The notes beneath the pieces are model-generated. The model saw nothing but the letters and a program-made list of their open reading frames with translations. It did not search any database and had not been told where the DNA came from. A program made the translations under genes and the position numbers. A DNA stretch of 42,736 nucleotides, taken from the NCBI RefSeq assembly GCF_022447245.1, contig NZ_JAKVBC010000021.1, positions 1 to 42,736 of the forward strand, in the 5' to 3' direction. This document shows positions 23,931 to 32,345 of this stretch, piece by piece. Source of the DNA: Kordia sp. Its GTDB lineage: Bacteria; Bacteroidota; Bacteroidia; Flavobacteriales; Flavobacteriaceae. How positions within the stretch are numbered: position 1 is the stretch's first letter; every line of letters begins with the position of its first letter.

Positions 23931-25051
23931 ATCAAGTAAACATTAAAAATTTTAGAACATTTGTAATCTTTTTGTTCTTAAGTACTAGCGTATTAGGACA
24001 AAAAGTAACATACAATCATATCGTTAATCCTAATGATCAAGATACAACTGAAGTAATGACTTTATTTGAAAATTACTTGAGTTCTAAATATAAGAAAATT
24101 GAAAATTCTTCATGGAATTTGGAGGAACTAGAAAAATATGAAAACTATGATTTTTTAGAAAATGAATTTCAACCATCATTATATATGGGATTTCCAGTTC
24201 ATGTTTTAAGCATTAAGTTTAATAAAAATATCTGTGAAATTAAAGCACAATTTTCTTATTGCAAAGATGACGGATCTCCATATATATTAGCAATTGTAAA
24301 CTATTATGCTAAAAAACAAAATGGAATATATAAGCTGTATAATGCTTTAAATATAAATAAATTAGATTGGAATTGCACAACAGTAGGGCTTATAGATTTT
24401 TACTATCCGAAATACCATAAGCTTAATTTTGAAAAAGCATATAAATTAAATGATTTTATAATACAGACCTGTGAGAAATTCAAAGTAAAGCCTAAAACAT
24501 TTGATTATTATCTTGCTGATAGTTATGATGAAATTCAAAAGCTAAAAGGAATAGATTATTATATTGGAATGGGAGGTAAATTGTATCCTAAAGGAGTTAC
24601 TGACACTGTGAATAATAATGTCTATTGTGGCGGTTTGGGAGAATATTATTTGCATGAGGTTTTTCATGTTCAAATAGATCAACACTATCCAAATAAGCAT
24701 TTATGGGTTTCAGAAGGTCTTGCCACATTATTAGGCGGCAGTCGAGGAGAAAACTTAAATTGGCACATTAAACGAACAAATTCTTATCTACAGGATCACC
24801 CTGAGATAAATCTAAATAATATGCTTGCACTAAAAAATTTAGATGACCAAACTACGTATCATTATGTTCTTGGAGGTTTGATAGCAAAAAAAATCCTAGA
24901 AAAAGGAGGATGGAATTTAGTTATAGAATTTATGTCAAGCGGAAAAACTGATGATGACTATTACAACGCTATACAAAAGTATCTCGGAATTAAACGATTA
25001 GACATTAATAACTACTTACGAAAACAACTACTCATAGAATCAAAGTATTAG
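23927..25051 (+). CDS. Secreted gluzincin-like protein, 374 aa
   Basis: An N-terminal signal peptide (residues 1-24, FVIFLFLSTSVLG) is followed by a domain with an HExxH zinc motif in YYLHEVFHVQIDQHYP (about 241-245). LWVSEGLATLLGG follows about 18 residues later and gives the third ligand Glu. This is the gluzincin/peptidase MA arrangement. The protein would act in the periplasm or outside the cell. The substrate is unknown. It lies among mobile remnants within the RNA island and is likely a recent arrival. Confidence 0.75.
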   Translation: MNQVNIKNFRTFVIFLFLSTSVLGQKVTYNHIVNPNDQDTTEVMTLFENYLSSKYKKIENSSWNLEELEKYENYDFLENEFQPSLYMGFPVHVLSIKFNKNICEIKAQFSYCKDDGSPYILAIVNYYAKKQNGIYKLYNALNINKLDWNCTTVGLIDFYYPKYHKLNFEKAYKLNDFIIQTCEKFKVKPKTFDYYLADSYDEIQKLKGIDYYIGMGGKLYPKGVTDTVNNNVYCGGLGEYYLHEVFHVQIDQHYPNKHLWVSEGLATLLGGSRGENLNWHIKRTNSYLQDHPEINLNNMLALKNLDDQTTYHYVLGGLIAKKILEKGGWNLVIEFMSSGKTDDDYYNAIQKYLGIKRLDINNYLRKQLLIESKY

Positions 25052-25405
25052 CATATTACAGTTTAGAAGCGGTTCATATTCCTTAAATTTTGTAAGGTGT
25101 ACTTGCTTGAATGGATACATCCTAAGTTTGAAAAAGTGATGTTTTGAATTTATTAAGTGAATTTTTTTTGAAAATTGACACCCATGAAAAGAGGAAATAT
25201 TGAAGAAAATAGAAAAAAGAAATGAAGAGTTATACCCTCTGATATTTATAAATTATGATACTATGTAAGAATTAAAAGATTAGTCATAAACATATATTTG
25301 ATGAATATTATGGAAATCTCGAAAAAATAAAAAATGAATAAATATTAGTGAATACAAAAGGCTTTCGGTTTTCCGAAAGCCTTCATGTTTATGGGGAGTG
25401 AAAAA
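25052..25405. other. Gene-free 354-bp stretch
   Basis: AT-rich spacer at the convergent end of the plus-strand group and the TROVE gene. It holds the hairpin at 25358-25383. Otherwise I see nothing. Confidence 0.4.
25358..25383 (-). terminator. Terminator after the TROVE gene
   Basis: An 11-bp perfect stem AAGGCTTTCGG/CCGAAAGCCTT with a 4-nt loop, followed on the minus strand by TTGTATTC. It can serve both convergent units. Confidence 0.75.
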
Positions 25406-26932
25406 TTAATCCAACTTCATATTTTTAATTTCTGATAATGCTTTTTTACCATTTCCAATAGCATGCATTACTTCAAAAACTTTGTCACTCCAACCTGCAA
25501 TTAAATGCACGCCGTTTTGTTCGATTCGCAATGGTGCTTGACCATGACCCATCAAGTCAAATAAGTATAATTTGGCATGTGGCGCTACGTTTCGCTTATA
25601 CTTTAACCATTCCTTTTGGATATGATTGTTACCATACGTGCTGTTCCACATTTGTAAATCTGTAAAGAAGAATACTTTGTCCATTACTTTCTTCTTTTGA
25701 TTTAAATACTCAATTACTTTGTAACCATTAGTCGAATAACCTACTTTACCTTCTATTTTTTTCAAAGCAGTTACATTACGTAAAATACCTTTTTTAGGTA
25801 ACGAATACGTCATCCAACGATCACCAAAAATACCTGTAATCGTATTGTTAGAGCGGTTTTGTAATAACATCGCTAATACCAAACCAATATCATAACATTG
25901 TATTTTGCTTTTACCAGAAACTGGACTAAACATAGAACCCGATACGTCACAGGCCATTAATACACGTGTATGAATATCGAAACCTTGAATGTTTTGCGCA
26001 CTAATTTGAATAGCATCTTCCAATGCTTCCAAGATGTACGATGTATATGGAGAGTCTACCAATTGCACTTCATTGTACGCTGACAAGAATCGGAATGGTA
26101 ACTGGCGCGAATTCAACACTGCTTTTTCATTACTCAAATACGCAGCTACTTGCTCCATACACGCTGGAGAAACATCTGCTTGTAAAATGTTACGTAAGTT
26201 TCGCATGATTGCCATATAACCTACTTTTTTACTTTTAATTAAAGTTTCCCAAGTGGCACGGACAGCTTCTTTTTTTGCTGTAATAGAAGCATAGTTTTGC
26301 TGACCAACTTTTGATAATTCAACTTCCCATGTATATGGTGTTTCTAAAGTATCATTTACGATTTTATTAAACAAAAATTGTTGATCCTCATTCGCTGGTT
26401 TTGGATGTGTTAAGAATAACGCATCTTTTAACGTTACTTCACCTTTACGATTATATTTTGCAAACTGATATTCGTCAAACTTTGTAAAAGCCGCAGCAAT
26501 ACCTTTTTGTACTTGTTTTGATAAACGATTCAATTTTTTAACATCATTTCGTTTGTTTGCCAATTGGTAATATGCCAATAATTCTGTGATTTCATCGGCA
26601 CGCTGTATGATATTGTGAATAGTTTTACTTACCAAATTATCGCCTTTATGAATTTTACCCAATTCTACTGCTAATACTACAGGAATTGATCGTAAGTTCA
26701 TTTTTGTACGTGCGTATACAGCTAACTTGGCTACAAATACAGGATCGCAATTTCGAATCAATTTTCGGATTCGTTTCACACGATCGGATGTATTTTCATA
26801 TGTAGTTTTTTCTAAGCTAGTAGTTACTACGGCACTATACAATTCCATTTCTGGAGTCATTTTATAGGCTTTCTCACCTTGATGATTTGTAATGACTTGT
26901 GTACGTTGTTTTGTAAATACATTAAATTTCAT
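25406..26932 (-). CDS. rsr: TROVE-domain Ro60 homologue (Rsr)
   Basis: This 508-residue protein has an N-terminal TROVE HEAT-repeat ring (about 1-330; RIRKLIRNCDPVFVAKLAVY, VGYMAIMRNLRNILQADVSP) and a C-terminal von Willebrand A domain. The MIDAS motif is MACDVSGSMFSPVSG (about 338), with STNGYKVIEYL and VFFFTDLQMW further on. Ro proteins bind Y RNAs on the outer ring surface and misfolded RNA ends in the cavity, aiding RNA quality control. Candidate Y RNAs lie on both sides. The gene has its own operator-promoter (site B). Confidence 0.93.
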   Translation of the reverse strand: MKFNVFTKQRTQVITNHQGEKAYKMTPEMELYSAVVTTSLEKTTYENTSDRVKRIRKLIRNCDPVFVAKLAVYARTKMNLRSIPVVLAVELGKIHKGDNLVSKTIHNIIQRADEITELLAYYQLANKRNDVKKLNRLSKQVQKGIAAAFTKFDEYQFAKYNRKGEVTLKDALFLTHPKPANEDQQFLFNKIVNDTLETPYTWEVELSKVGQQNYASITAKKEAVRATWETLIKSKKVGYMAIMRNLRNILQADVSPACMEQVAAYLSNEKAVLNSRQLPFRFLSAYNEVQLVDSPYTSYILEALEDAIQISAQNIQGFDIHTRVLMACDVSGSMFSPVSGKSKIQCYDIGLVLAMLLQNRSNNTITGIFGDRWMTYSLPKKGILRNVTALKKIEGKVGYSTNGYKVIEYLNQKKKVMDKVFFFTDLQMWNSTYGNNHIQKEWLKYKRNVAPHAKLYLFDLMGHGQAPLRIEQNGVHLIAGWSDKVFEVMHAIGNGKKALSEIKNMKLD

Positions 26933-26978
26933 CGTTCTGTTTTTTAAATTAATAACTACTTGTTTTGTTTTGATGAGA

Positions 26979-27017
26979 CAAATATTTCGTACTACTGCGC
27001 ATTTATTTTGCGTAGTA
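26979..27017 (-). promoter_or_regulatory. Shared operator-promoter, site B (TROVE gene)
   Basis: On the plus strand CAAATA, 11 nt, then TGCGCATTTATTTTGCGTA: -10-like TATTTG and an inverted repeat with arms CTACTGCGCA/TGCGTAG. It lies 46 bp upstream of the TROVE start codon. Confidence 0.8.
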
Positions 27018-27184
27018 TATTTTTCTTTCTAAAAATTTGATTTTAAAGTCAAGCACTTCAGGTTAAAATGTTTATTTATAGTCTTTTAAATACTTTATTC
27101 TGAACTTGATTCAGAATCTCATTAAATTAGTTTAGCACATTACTTTGAATTCGTTTGCTAGACTTCTAAAAATTGAGTTTCATT

Positions 27185-27225
27185 AAAAAAGTCCCAGAAT
27201 CGTTTTGGTAGAACGATCCTGGGAC
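27185..27225 (-). terminator. Terminator after the slipin gene
   Basis: GTCCCAGGATCGTT pairs with AACGATTCTGGGAC on the minus strand (one mismatch) and is followed by TTTTTTAATG. Confidence 0.85.
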
Positions 27226-27262
27226 AGGAATAAAAACATAGTGATTATGTATTTTTTAATAG

Positions 27263-28363
27263 TTACTTGTTGACTGAAAAAATGTCTTTCAATTGCTTCA
27301 CAACGCCACCATTTCCAGCAACGGTAATTTCACCAATTTTATCTGCGATTTTTTCAACATATTCCATTTCTTTCAACTGATATAACATTGCGTTTTCTTC
27401 CATCAATTTTGCCGTGTTTAGTAAACTTCTGGTAGAAGCTGTTTCCTCACGTCTGGTAATAATGTTTGCTTGTGCTTTTTTCTGTGCAATTAAAACCTGA
27501 TTCATGATGTCTTTCATTTCACCTGTTAAAATCACATCTCTAATACCACAATACAATACATGAATACCTAAGTTTGCTACCGTATTTTTTATGTTTTCAA
27601 ATACAGCATTGGCAATGTTTTCTTTTTGATCTAACAATTCATCCAATGTATAGTTTCCAACAAAAGCTCTCAACTTCAACTGCATTGCGATATACAATTG
27701 CTTTTCAAAATCCTTATTGTCTAAAATTGCTTTTTTTATGTCAGTTACTTTATACTGTGTGTAAAAGTTGATACGAATTGCTGCTTTATCTTTGGTCAAT
27801 AATTCTTGACCTGCAATTTCTAGCTGTAATTGACGCATATCGACTTTTGAAATTTTAATACTTGTCGCATTTCTCCAGAAGCGATAGATTCCAGAATCTA
27901 ATATTTTTTCAAATTTATCATCAATTAATAAAATCGCTTTTTCGTATTCTAATACTTCAAAGATTCTGATATACTTTGACAAGTTGTAGTTCCCTAATAA
28001 GTTCTTGTCTTTGATTTCAGTGATCTCGGTTTTACTCAAGTCAACTGGTATAAAAGTTCTTTTTACCAAACCTTTCCAATATAAGTGTTGCCCAGCTTCT
28101 AAAACCGTTTTAAAGTTTCCTTTTTCAAATACTAAAACAATTTCATTGTCTTTAATGTCTAATACTTCCAAGTTGTTTTTCAAGTTTTCATCTTGCAATA
28201 AAATTTCACTAGCAACTGGCGCATGAAACTTTTCTGTAAGATCATATGTAACCACTTTTTGACGTAAGCCTAACCAATAGTTACCTTCTGTAATAACTTT
28301 TTGATAGTTCTCTTTTTTGAAAACCAAACCAATTTTTCCTTTGTTAATTCGTACTTGTTTCAT
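27263..28363 (-). CDS. Slipin/SPFH (Band 7) protein, 366 aa
   Basis: Two beta-rich N-terminal repeats (KIGLVFKKENYQKVITEG, EIVLVFEKGNFKTVLEAG) precede the SPFH domain (about 130-290; YEKAILLIDDKFEKILDSG, DMRQLQLEIAGQELLTKDKA, IRINFYTQYKVTD, LRAFVGNYTLDELL). A coiled coil follows (QKKAQANIITRREETASTRS). No transmembrane helix is visible, unlike most slipins. Band 7 proteins are recurrent partners of Ro and RNA-repair genes in bacteria. It probably assembles into rings or cages, here likely in the cytoplasm. The exact role is unproven. Confidence 0.85.
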   Translation of the reverse strand: MKQVRINKGKIGLVFKKENYQKVITEGNYWLGLRQKVVTYDLTEKFHAPVASEILLQDENLKNNLEVLDIKDNEIVLVFEKGNFKTVLEAGQHLYWKGLVKRTFIPVDLSKTEITEIKDKNLLGNYNLSKYIRIFEVLEYEKAILLIDDKFEKILDSGIYRFWRNATSIKISKVDMRQLQLEIAGQELLTKDKAAIRINFYTQYKVTDIKKAILDNKDFEKQLYIAMQLKLRAFVGNYTLDELLDQKENIANAVFENIKNTVANLGIHVLYCGIRDVILTGEMKDIMNQVLIAQKKAQANIITRREETASTRSLLNTAKLMEENAMLYQLKEMEYVEKIADKIGEITVAGNGGVVKQLKDIFSVNK

Positions 28364-28424
28364 GTCTCTATATTTTTGAGTGCCATTACTGGCGGTTATA
28401 CTATGTTGTAGTGGATTGATGTAG

Positions 28425-28628
28425 TTATGACACTACCCATCTAATTAATAACTTTGCTTCCATTGTATTGCCAAAGTCAGCATCACCCATATCATGTACA
28501 GGTATTTCAAACCATAAATTTTTACCATCTAATTCTGCATGATAATATGCTACACCTTTTCTTATGTAATTAAAAAATGCAGTTGGCTTCTGTCTGTATA
28601 AGGCTTTTTTAATTTCGTTTAATTTCAT
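28425..28628 (-). CDS. Small hypothetical protein, 67 aa
   Basis: It begins MKLNEIKKALYRQKPTAFFN and contains YIRKGVAYYHAELDGKNLWF, EIPVHDMGDADFG, and LLIRWVV at the end. Alternating strands suggest a small beta fold. It sits 61 bp upstream of the slipin gene and probably shares its transcript. I recognise no family. Confidence 0.65.
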   Translation of the reverse strand: MKLNEIKKALYRQKPTAFFNYIRKGVAYYHAELDGKNLWFEIPVHDMGDADFGNTMEAKLLIRWVVS

Positions 28629-28984
28629 TGTTTTGTATTTTTAGTAAAGGTTTGTTTTCAAGTTAAAACCTAAAATAATTTGATCTCGATTATCGAGTAA
28701 AAACGATTCGCATCAATCATTTCTCTTTCACGGAAATAAAAATTTTTACAGCTTTTAAATACATTTTTTTGAAGATGGAATCGCACCAAAACAAAACCAA
28801 TTGCTTTATTTTTAGTTTGAATTGATCTTCAAGAAAAAAGTATTTTCCATCAGTAACTCATTTATATCTCAAGGCGATGTCAAAATTGTTGTTCATTTCG
28901 TGTGAAACTGCAACCGATTGATACGTCATCGTTTTCAATAAAAACAGCTTAAAAGGCTGGGGATTTTTTTAGAAGAAATCTAAC
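28629..28984. other. Gene-free 356-bp stretch upstream of the slipin unit
   Basis: No ORF is seen. It includes a perfect palindrome CTCGAT-t-ATCGAG (28685-28697), which could be the operator of the 67-aa/slipin unit, and the terminator at 28941-28960. The TGCGCA operator of the other units is absent. Confidence 0.45.
28941..28960 (-). terminator. Terminator after the Y RNA/tRNA-like cluster 2
   Basis: CAGCcttttaaGCTG on the minus strand is followed by TTTTTATTG. It ends the transcript that holds Y7, Y8 and the tRNA-derived chain. Confidence 0.6.
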
Positions 28985-29205
28985 TTCATGATCTACATTA
29001 ACAGTGTAGTACTCTACCAATTGAGTTACAATAGCCAACCTTGCGGAGCTACTGACCGGACTCGAACCGGCAACATCCTAAAACGTCGTTCTACCAACTG
29101 AACTATCTCTGTAATCGAGAATGGGAATCGAACCCATGACCTACGTATCCGTGGTGGATTATATTTGGCAATAACCCGAAGCCTCCAAGTCGAGTTGCAT
29201 ATAAA
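28985..29205 (-). ncRNA. Chain of tRNA-derived arms (not canonical tRNAs)
   Basis: In transcript order there are a T-arm ATGGG-TTCGATT-CCCAT, acceptor-like TCTC and GAGA around GATTACA, a D-arm GTTCAGTTGGTAGAAC, a small stem-loop (ACGT/ATGT), T-arm GCCGG-TTCGAGT-CCGGT, a 7-bp stem CAGTAGC/GCTATTG, D-arm ACTCAATTGGTAGAGT, and anticodon arm CTACA-CTGTTAA-TGTAG (GTT, Asn). T-arms precede the acceptor stems and D-arms follow, so the modules are in permuted order. No piece makes a good normal cloverleaf. A decayed tRNA group is the alternative. Confidence 0.6.
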
Positions 29206-29282
29206 AGCATGATACAAATTGTGCAACGTTTTATACAATGGTGCTATACAGAAACACGCAACAAGACTCGCTTGATATTTTG

Positions 29283-29521
29283 AAAAGTAGGGCAACAGGC
29301 AAACAACGAAATTTTCCTTGTGGAAAATCGCTCTTACCCTAACAAGTGACTGTTGTATATGAGCAGTGAGCCGGCAATTTGACATCTACGAGAGACTTAC
29401 TTTTTTACAAAATTTTGCCATGTTGGTTTTTAACCCAACTTCGCTAGCACGGTCGCCCGTGTTACGCTACCTTAGGATCGTTATAGTTACGAAGTAACGC
29501 TGTTTTACGACACCTACTTTT
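29283..29521 (-). ncRNA. Y RNA-like RNA Y8 with 23S rRNA-like insert
   Basis: The outer stem is AAAAGTAGG/CCTACTTTT (9 bp). Then come loop TGTCGT, inner stem AAACAGCG/CGTTGTTT (one G-U), and TTACTTCG. The apical domain begins with a 26-nt segment (29465-29490) that matches bacterial 23S rRNA helix 69-70 with one mismatch, including the whole loop GTAACTATAAC. It goes on with CACGG-GCGA-CCGTG, then TAGCGAAG and GTTGGGTTAAAAACCAAC, reminiscent of helix 71. At 239 nt it is the longest of the set. Confidence 0.7.
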
Positions 29522-29529
29522 ATATTTTT

Positions 29530-29679
29530 AAACAAGGCAAAAAGCAAAAAATGAATTGTACGTGCTCTACCCTCTGAGCTACTTTCCCATGTGTATTTTT
29601 ATTAGTAGGAAAGGCAGGACTCGAACCTGCGACACCGGCATTAAAAGTGCGAAGTAACATTTTTTTACGGCACTTGTTT
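29530..29679 (-). ncRNA. Y RNA-like RNA Y7 with permuted tRNA module
   Basis: The outer stem is AAACAAG/CTTGTTT. Then come loop TGCCGT, inner stem AAAAAATG/CATTTTTT, and TTACTTCGCAC. The permuted tRNA module has T-arm GCAGG-TTCGAGT-CCTGC, acceptor CTTTCC/GGAAAG around a 22-nt loop, and D-arm AGCTCAGAGGGTAGAGC. It is a close paralogue of Y6. Confidence 0.8.
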
Positions 29680-29713
29680 ATATATTTATTTCAATGAACT
29701 TTTTGAGCTAATG

Positions 29714-30013
29714 TTATACAGAAACGCTTAATAGAACTCGTTTGATTTTTTTGATCCTATTTATAAGTTCATTTCTGTTTTCACAGTGATTCCATAAGTA
29801 TATACTAATGGTATTCGATTTTTTCTTTTGTAAAAAAATAATAAGCTCTTCTAAATTTTTTATGATCAACACTGCATTATAAAATTGAATGGTTTCTATT
29901 AAATTTTCATCAGAAAAATCAAAAGCATCTATTCCACAACATTCAGCAACACAATAAGTTTGTAACTCATTCCAAAAGTCTCTATCTCTATTTAAAAATG
30001 TATCTGCTATCAT
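29714..30013 (-). CDS. Hypothetical protein, 99 aa
   Basis: A small soluble protein that begins MIADTFLNRDRDFWNELQTY and contains CVAECCGIDAFDFS and LEELIIFLQKKKSNTISIYL. There is no signal or membrane segment. It lies between operator-promoter site C and the Y7/Y8 cluster, so protein and RNAs probably share a transcript. I recognise no family; the RNA context hints at an RNA-related role. Confidence 0.65.
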   Translation of the reverse strand: MIADTFLNRDRDFWNELQTYCVAECCGIDAFDFSDENLIETIQFYNAVLIIKNLEELIIFLQKKKSNTISIYLWNHCENRNELINRIKKIKRVLLSVSV

Positions 30014-30028
30014 ATTTTCTATTTAAAA

Positions 30029-30055
30029 CCTCGCTACAATCTGCAAGTAGCGAGG
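30029..30055 (-). terminator. Hairpin between promoter C and the 99-aa gene
   Basis: CCTCGCTAC pairs with GTAGCGAGG (9 bp perfect), followed on the minus strand by TTTTAAATAG. It lies downstream of promoter site C and 16 bp before the 99-aa start, so it may terminate the YkuK transcript or act as an attenuator. Confidence 0.65.
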
Positions 30056-30108
30056 ATGACCAACTAAATAAACAGTAATTAATTCGCAACTGTTTTTCTT
30101 TTACAAAG

Positions 30109-30147
30109 CAAATATTTTAGATTACTGCGCATTTATTTTGCGTAGAA
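30109..30147 (-). promoter_or_regulatory. Shared operator-promoter, site C (99-aa gene and Y7/Y8)
   Basis: On the plus strand CAAATA, 11 nt, then TGCGCATTTATTTTGCGTA, the same core as site B. The -10-like element is TATTTG on the minus strand. Confidence 0.78.
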
Positions 30148-30182
30148 TAAATATTAATTAGAAAGTATAAGATAGATACTCG

Positions 30183-30668
30183 TCAAACGATACTATCGGC
30201 ACACGATGAACTTGCAAAAGCATACGGTTTTGCTTTGAATGCAAAGCCCATTCCTAGGATATATCCCATGGCTTCTTTGAGAGCCACATTTGATTTAAAT
30301 TTTGAGTCTGTATTAATATCTGCATGGACTTCCATTTGAATGTTGTACTTTTCCAATAGATTACGAATGCCATAGGCTGTTTCTACGGATAGCGTTACCT
30401 CTCTGAGCATACGTTCTTTAATTCCTATTTTGGTTGTTCCTTTTTCGTTTTTAATGAACATAAAACCACCTTTTCCTTCTCTGAGAATTACGATCACAGT
30501 ACCATAGACAACATGTGTTTTATAGGCCTGTGAATCTGAACCCACATAGATCTTCAATTTATGACCCGCTTTTTGTTCTTTTATAATGGCATTTTCTACA
30601 AGTGTTGTTATGGGTTCATTGAACACTTTACCTGAAAAGTTTCGCCATTTGTTCACTGCTATTTTCAT
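30183..30668 (-). CDS. YkuK-family RNase H-like protein, 161 aa
   Basis: The protein matches the RNase H-like YkuK (DUF458) family: LKIYVGSDSQAYKTHVVYGT near residue 38 (first catalytic Asp region), KERMLREVTLSVETAYGI, MEVHADINTDSKFKSN (about 112-127, further acidic residues) and ALKEAMGYILGMGF. An RNase H fold with these acids suggests a metal-dependent nuclease acting on RNA or RNA-DNA. It sits between RNA ligase and Y RNAs, which supports an RNA-processing role. Confidence 0.85.
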   Translation of the reverse strand: MKIAVNKWRNFSGKVFNEPITTLVENAIIKEQKAGHKLKIYVGSDSQAYKTHVVYGTVIVILREGKGGFMFIKNEKGTTKIGIKERMLREVTLSVETAYGIRNLLEKYNIQMEVHADINTDSKFKSNVALKEAMGYILGMGFAFKAKPYAFASSSCADSIV

Positions 30669-30762
30669 CTGTCTATTTTTATGTCAAAGTAGCCACAGCT
30701 AATAGTTTTGGTTTGTTGCTGTTTCGTTATTTTGAATAAATTACGTTTGTATTTTTTATAAA

Positions 30763-30792
30763 GACTGCCCAAGCCTCCATTCTTGGACAGTC
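30763..30792 (-). terminator. Terminator after the RNA ligase gene
   Basis: GACTGTCCAAG pairs with CTTGGGCAGTC on the minus strand (one mismatch) and is followed by TTTATAAAAAATAC. Confidence 0.75.
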
Positions 30793-30801
30793 GTTTCTAC
30801 A

Positions 30802-31809
30802 TTACTTAAAAAGAAGTTCTTGTTTAACCATAGTAGCTGCTTCTTTATTAAGTATTTTTGTCATTACTTTTTGATGCTGTTTTTCCATGTTGTTCCAATC
30901 ATTTTCATGATCTTTTATGAAATCTTCTAGTGCGTCTTTGGCAAGGAATCCAATCGTTTTTCCCGTTTGTTTTGGAGAAAACTCACCAAGTTTACTTTGT
31001 ACATTCATCAAACGATTTTCGTTTACATAACTTAGAAGTATATCCATCAATTTTTTTTCAGTTTCTGTAAGCTTTTCTGTTGCACTAGGTTTTGAAACTC
31101 TTGAACGCTTTACATGTGACTTTTCAGACCATTTTTCATTTTTGTTTTTAAAAATAACGCGTTGTCCATTTCCAAAACGTTTGCTTATCAATGGTTTAAT
31201 GATAGTTCCTTCACAAATATTATCTTCAATAGTTGGAAGATTTAACCATTCATGTACTTTAGATTCAAAATCATTTGGATATGCCATGCATTCGCTAAAT
31301 GTCCCTACAAAAAGTGTTTTAGCGCAAAACATTCCTGCTTCTTCAAAATATTTGTTAGCAATGGTTACATCTACATACTGTTTCTGATCTAAACAAATAT
31401 CAAAAGCGTAAAAGTCATTTTCAGGACTGTAAAAAACACCTTTTTGAATGCGAACCATTCCATTGATTTTTTCTACAGCAGAATGTTCATAGCTTCCTCC
31501 GAAAATTTCACCAAAAACGGTCATGATTTCTGTTTCAGGGAAATCTTTTTGTATAAGTTTAAAAAGTGCTGCAATTGCTTTTTCATACTTATTTACTACG
31601 TATTTGTAATTGTTAAAGTTTTCATCTTCGGCGATTAAACTCGTACGTTTTGCAACTTGGATTGTATTTCCATCAGTAATGAATGAAAAGTTAGCTCCAT
31701 GTACTTTTTCTTGTACTACGAAAACATCGTTTCCATATCCGTGAAGGTACACTTGTTCAGTTGCCTTTTTACGGTAGGTATTTTCGATACTATTATATTT
31801 ATTGAACAT
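30802..31809 (-). CDS. T4 Rnl2-type RNA ligase, 335 aa
   Basis: The nucleotidyltransferase motifs are in order: motif I FVVQEKVHGANFSFI (adenylated Lys about 34), motif III EIMTVFGEIFGGSYEH (about 97), motif IV ICEGTIIKPL and motif V RVIFKNKNEKWSE. The C-terminal 100 residues form the accessory domain. Rnl2 enzymes seal 3'-OH/5'-phosphate nicks in RNA on a bridging strand, as in a broken anticodon loop. It follows the tRNA array and a 106-aa gene in the same direction, so tRNA repair is the natural role. Confidence 0.93.
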   Translation of the reverse strand: MFNKYNSIENTYRKKATEQVYLHGYGNDVFVVQEKVHGANFSFITDGNTIQVAKRTSLIAEDENFNNYKYVVNKYEKAIAALFKLIQKDFPETEIMTVFGEIFGGSYEHSAVEKINGMVRIQKGVFYSPENDFYAFDICLDQKQYVDVTIANKYFEEAGMFCAKTLFVGTFSECMAYPNDFESKVHEWLNLPTIEDNICEGTIIKPLISKRFGNGQRVIFKNKNEKWSEKSHVKRSRVSKPSATEKLTETEKKLMDILLSYVNENRLMNVQSKLGEFSPKQTGKTIGFLAKDALEDFIKDHENDWNNMEKQHQKVMTKILNKEAATMVKQELLFK

Positions 31810-31845
31810 GATTTCTATATTTTTTTAGAATGATTATTTTATAAA

Positions 31846-32166
31846 TCATTTCATTTTACGTTGTTCATACAATCGATCTCTGCGATCAATTTCTCCTAAA
31901 GGACTTCCTTTAAAAGTGGAGATATTCTGGAATCCATTTTCTGTTGTAATTAGTGAATCTTCAGCCAAAACGGCACCTCTTCTCTTATTTCCATAATCTC
32001 CAGTCAGTTTATTTGTGACAGGATCCATGTCGCCCCATAAATTAGTAAGCTTTCCAGGATCTATCGGTTCCACAAAATAGGTGACTCTAGTGTATTTTGA
32101 AGTCACGAGGAATCTTCCTGAATCTTCAGTTCTATATAAGAACCTTTGTAATACATCTTGTCTCAT
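31846..32166 (-). CDS. Hypothetical protein, 106 aa
   Basis: It begins MRQDVLQRFLYRTEDSGRFL and includes VTYFVEPIDPGKLTNLWGD, GDYGNKRRGAVLAEDSLIT and a basic end (GEIDRRDRLYEQRKMK). There is no signal peptide. Its start is about 100 bp downstream of the last tRNA gene, and the RNA ligase gene begins 36 bp after its stop. I recognise no family. The context suggests a tRNA- or ligase-associated protein. Confidence 0.7.
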   Translation of the reverse strand: MRQDVLQRFLYRTEDSGRFLVTSKYTRVTYFVEPIDPGKLTNLWGDMDPVTNKLTGDYGNKRRGAVLAEDSLITTENGFQNISTFKGSPLGEIDRRDRLYEQRKMK

Positions 32167-32266
32167 GACTATTGTTTTTATTCGTTAATATTTAAGAAAT
32201 GACAAGGTTTTACTTGCATCTTCGAGATAATTGCTCGCTGTTTTACATTAAACTACATTTCTTTTG

Positions 32267-32339
32267 TGGAATAAATAGGATTCGAACCTATATCTCTGGG
32301 ACTTCAATCCAGCGCATTGACCAACTCTGCCATTACTCC
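32267..32339 (-). tRNA. tRNA-Phe (GAA)
   Basis: Acceptor GGAGTAA/TTATTCC, T-arm ATAGG-TTCGAAT-CCTAT, anticodon loop TTGAAGT. The last anticodon-stem pair is an A-C mismatch. No CCA is encoded, as in all tRNAs of this array. Confidence 0.75.
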
Positions 32340-32345
32340 AATTTT

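Noticed and set aside
29026-29385. 119-aa minus-strand ORF
   Set aside because: It runs through tRNA-like arms and part of Y8; the protein has no coherent features.
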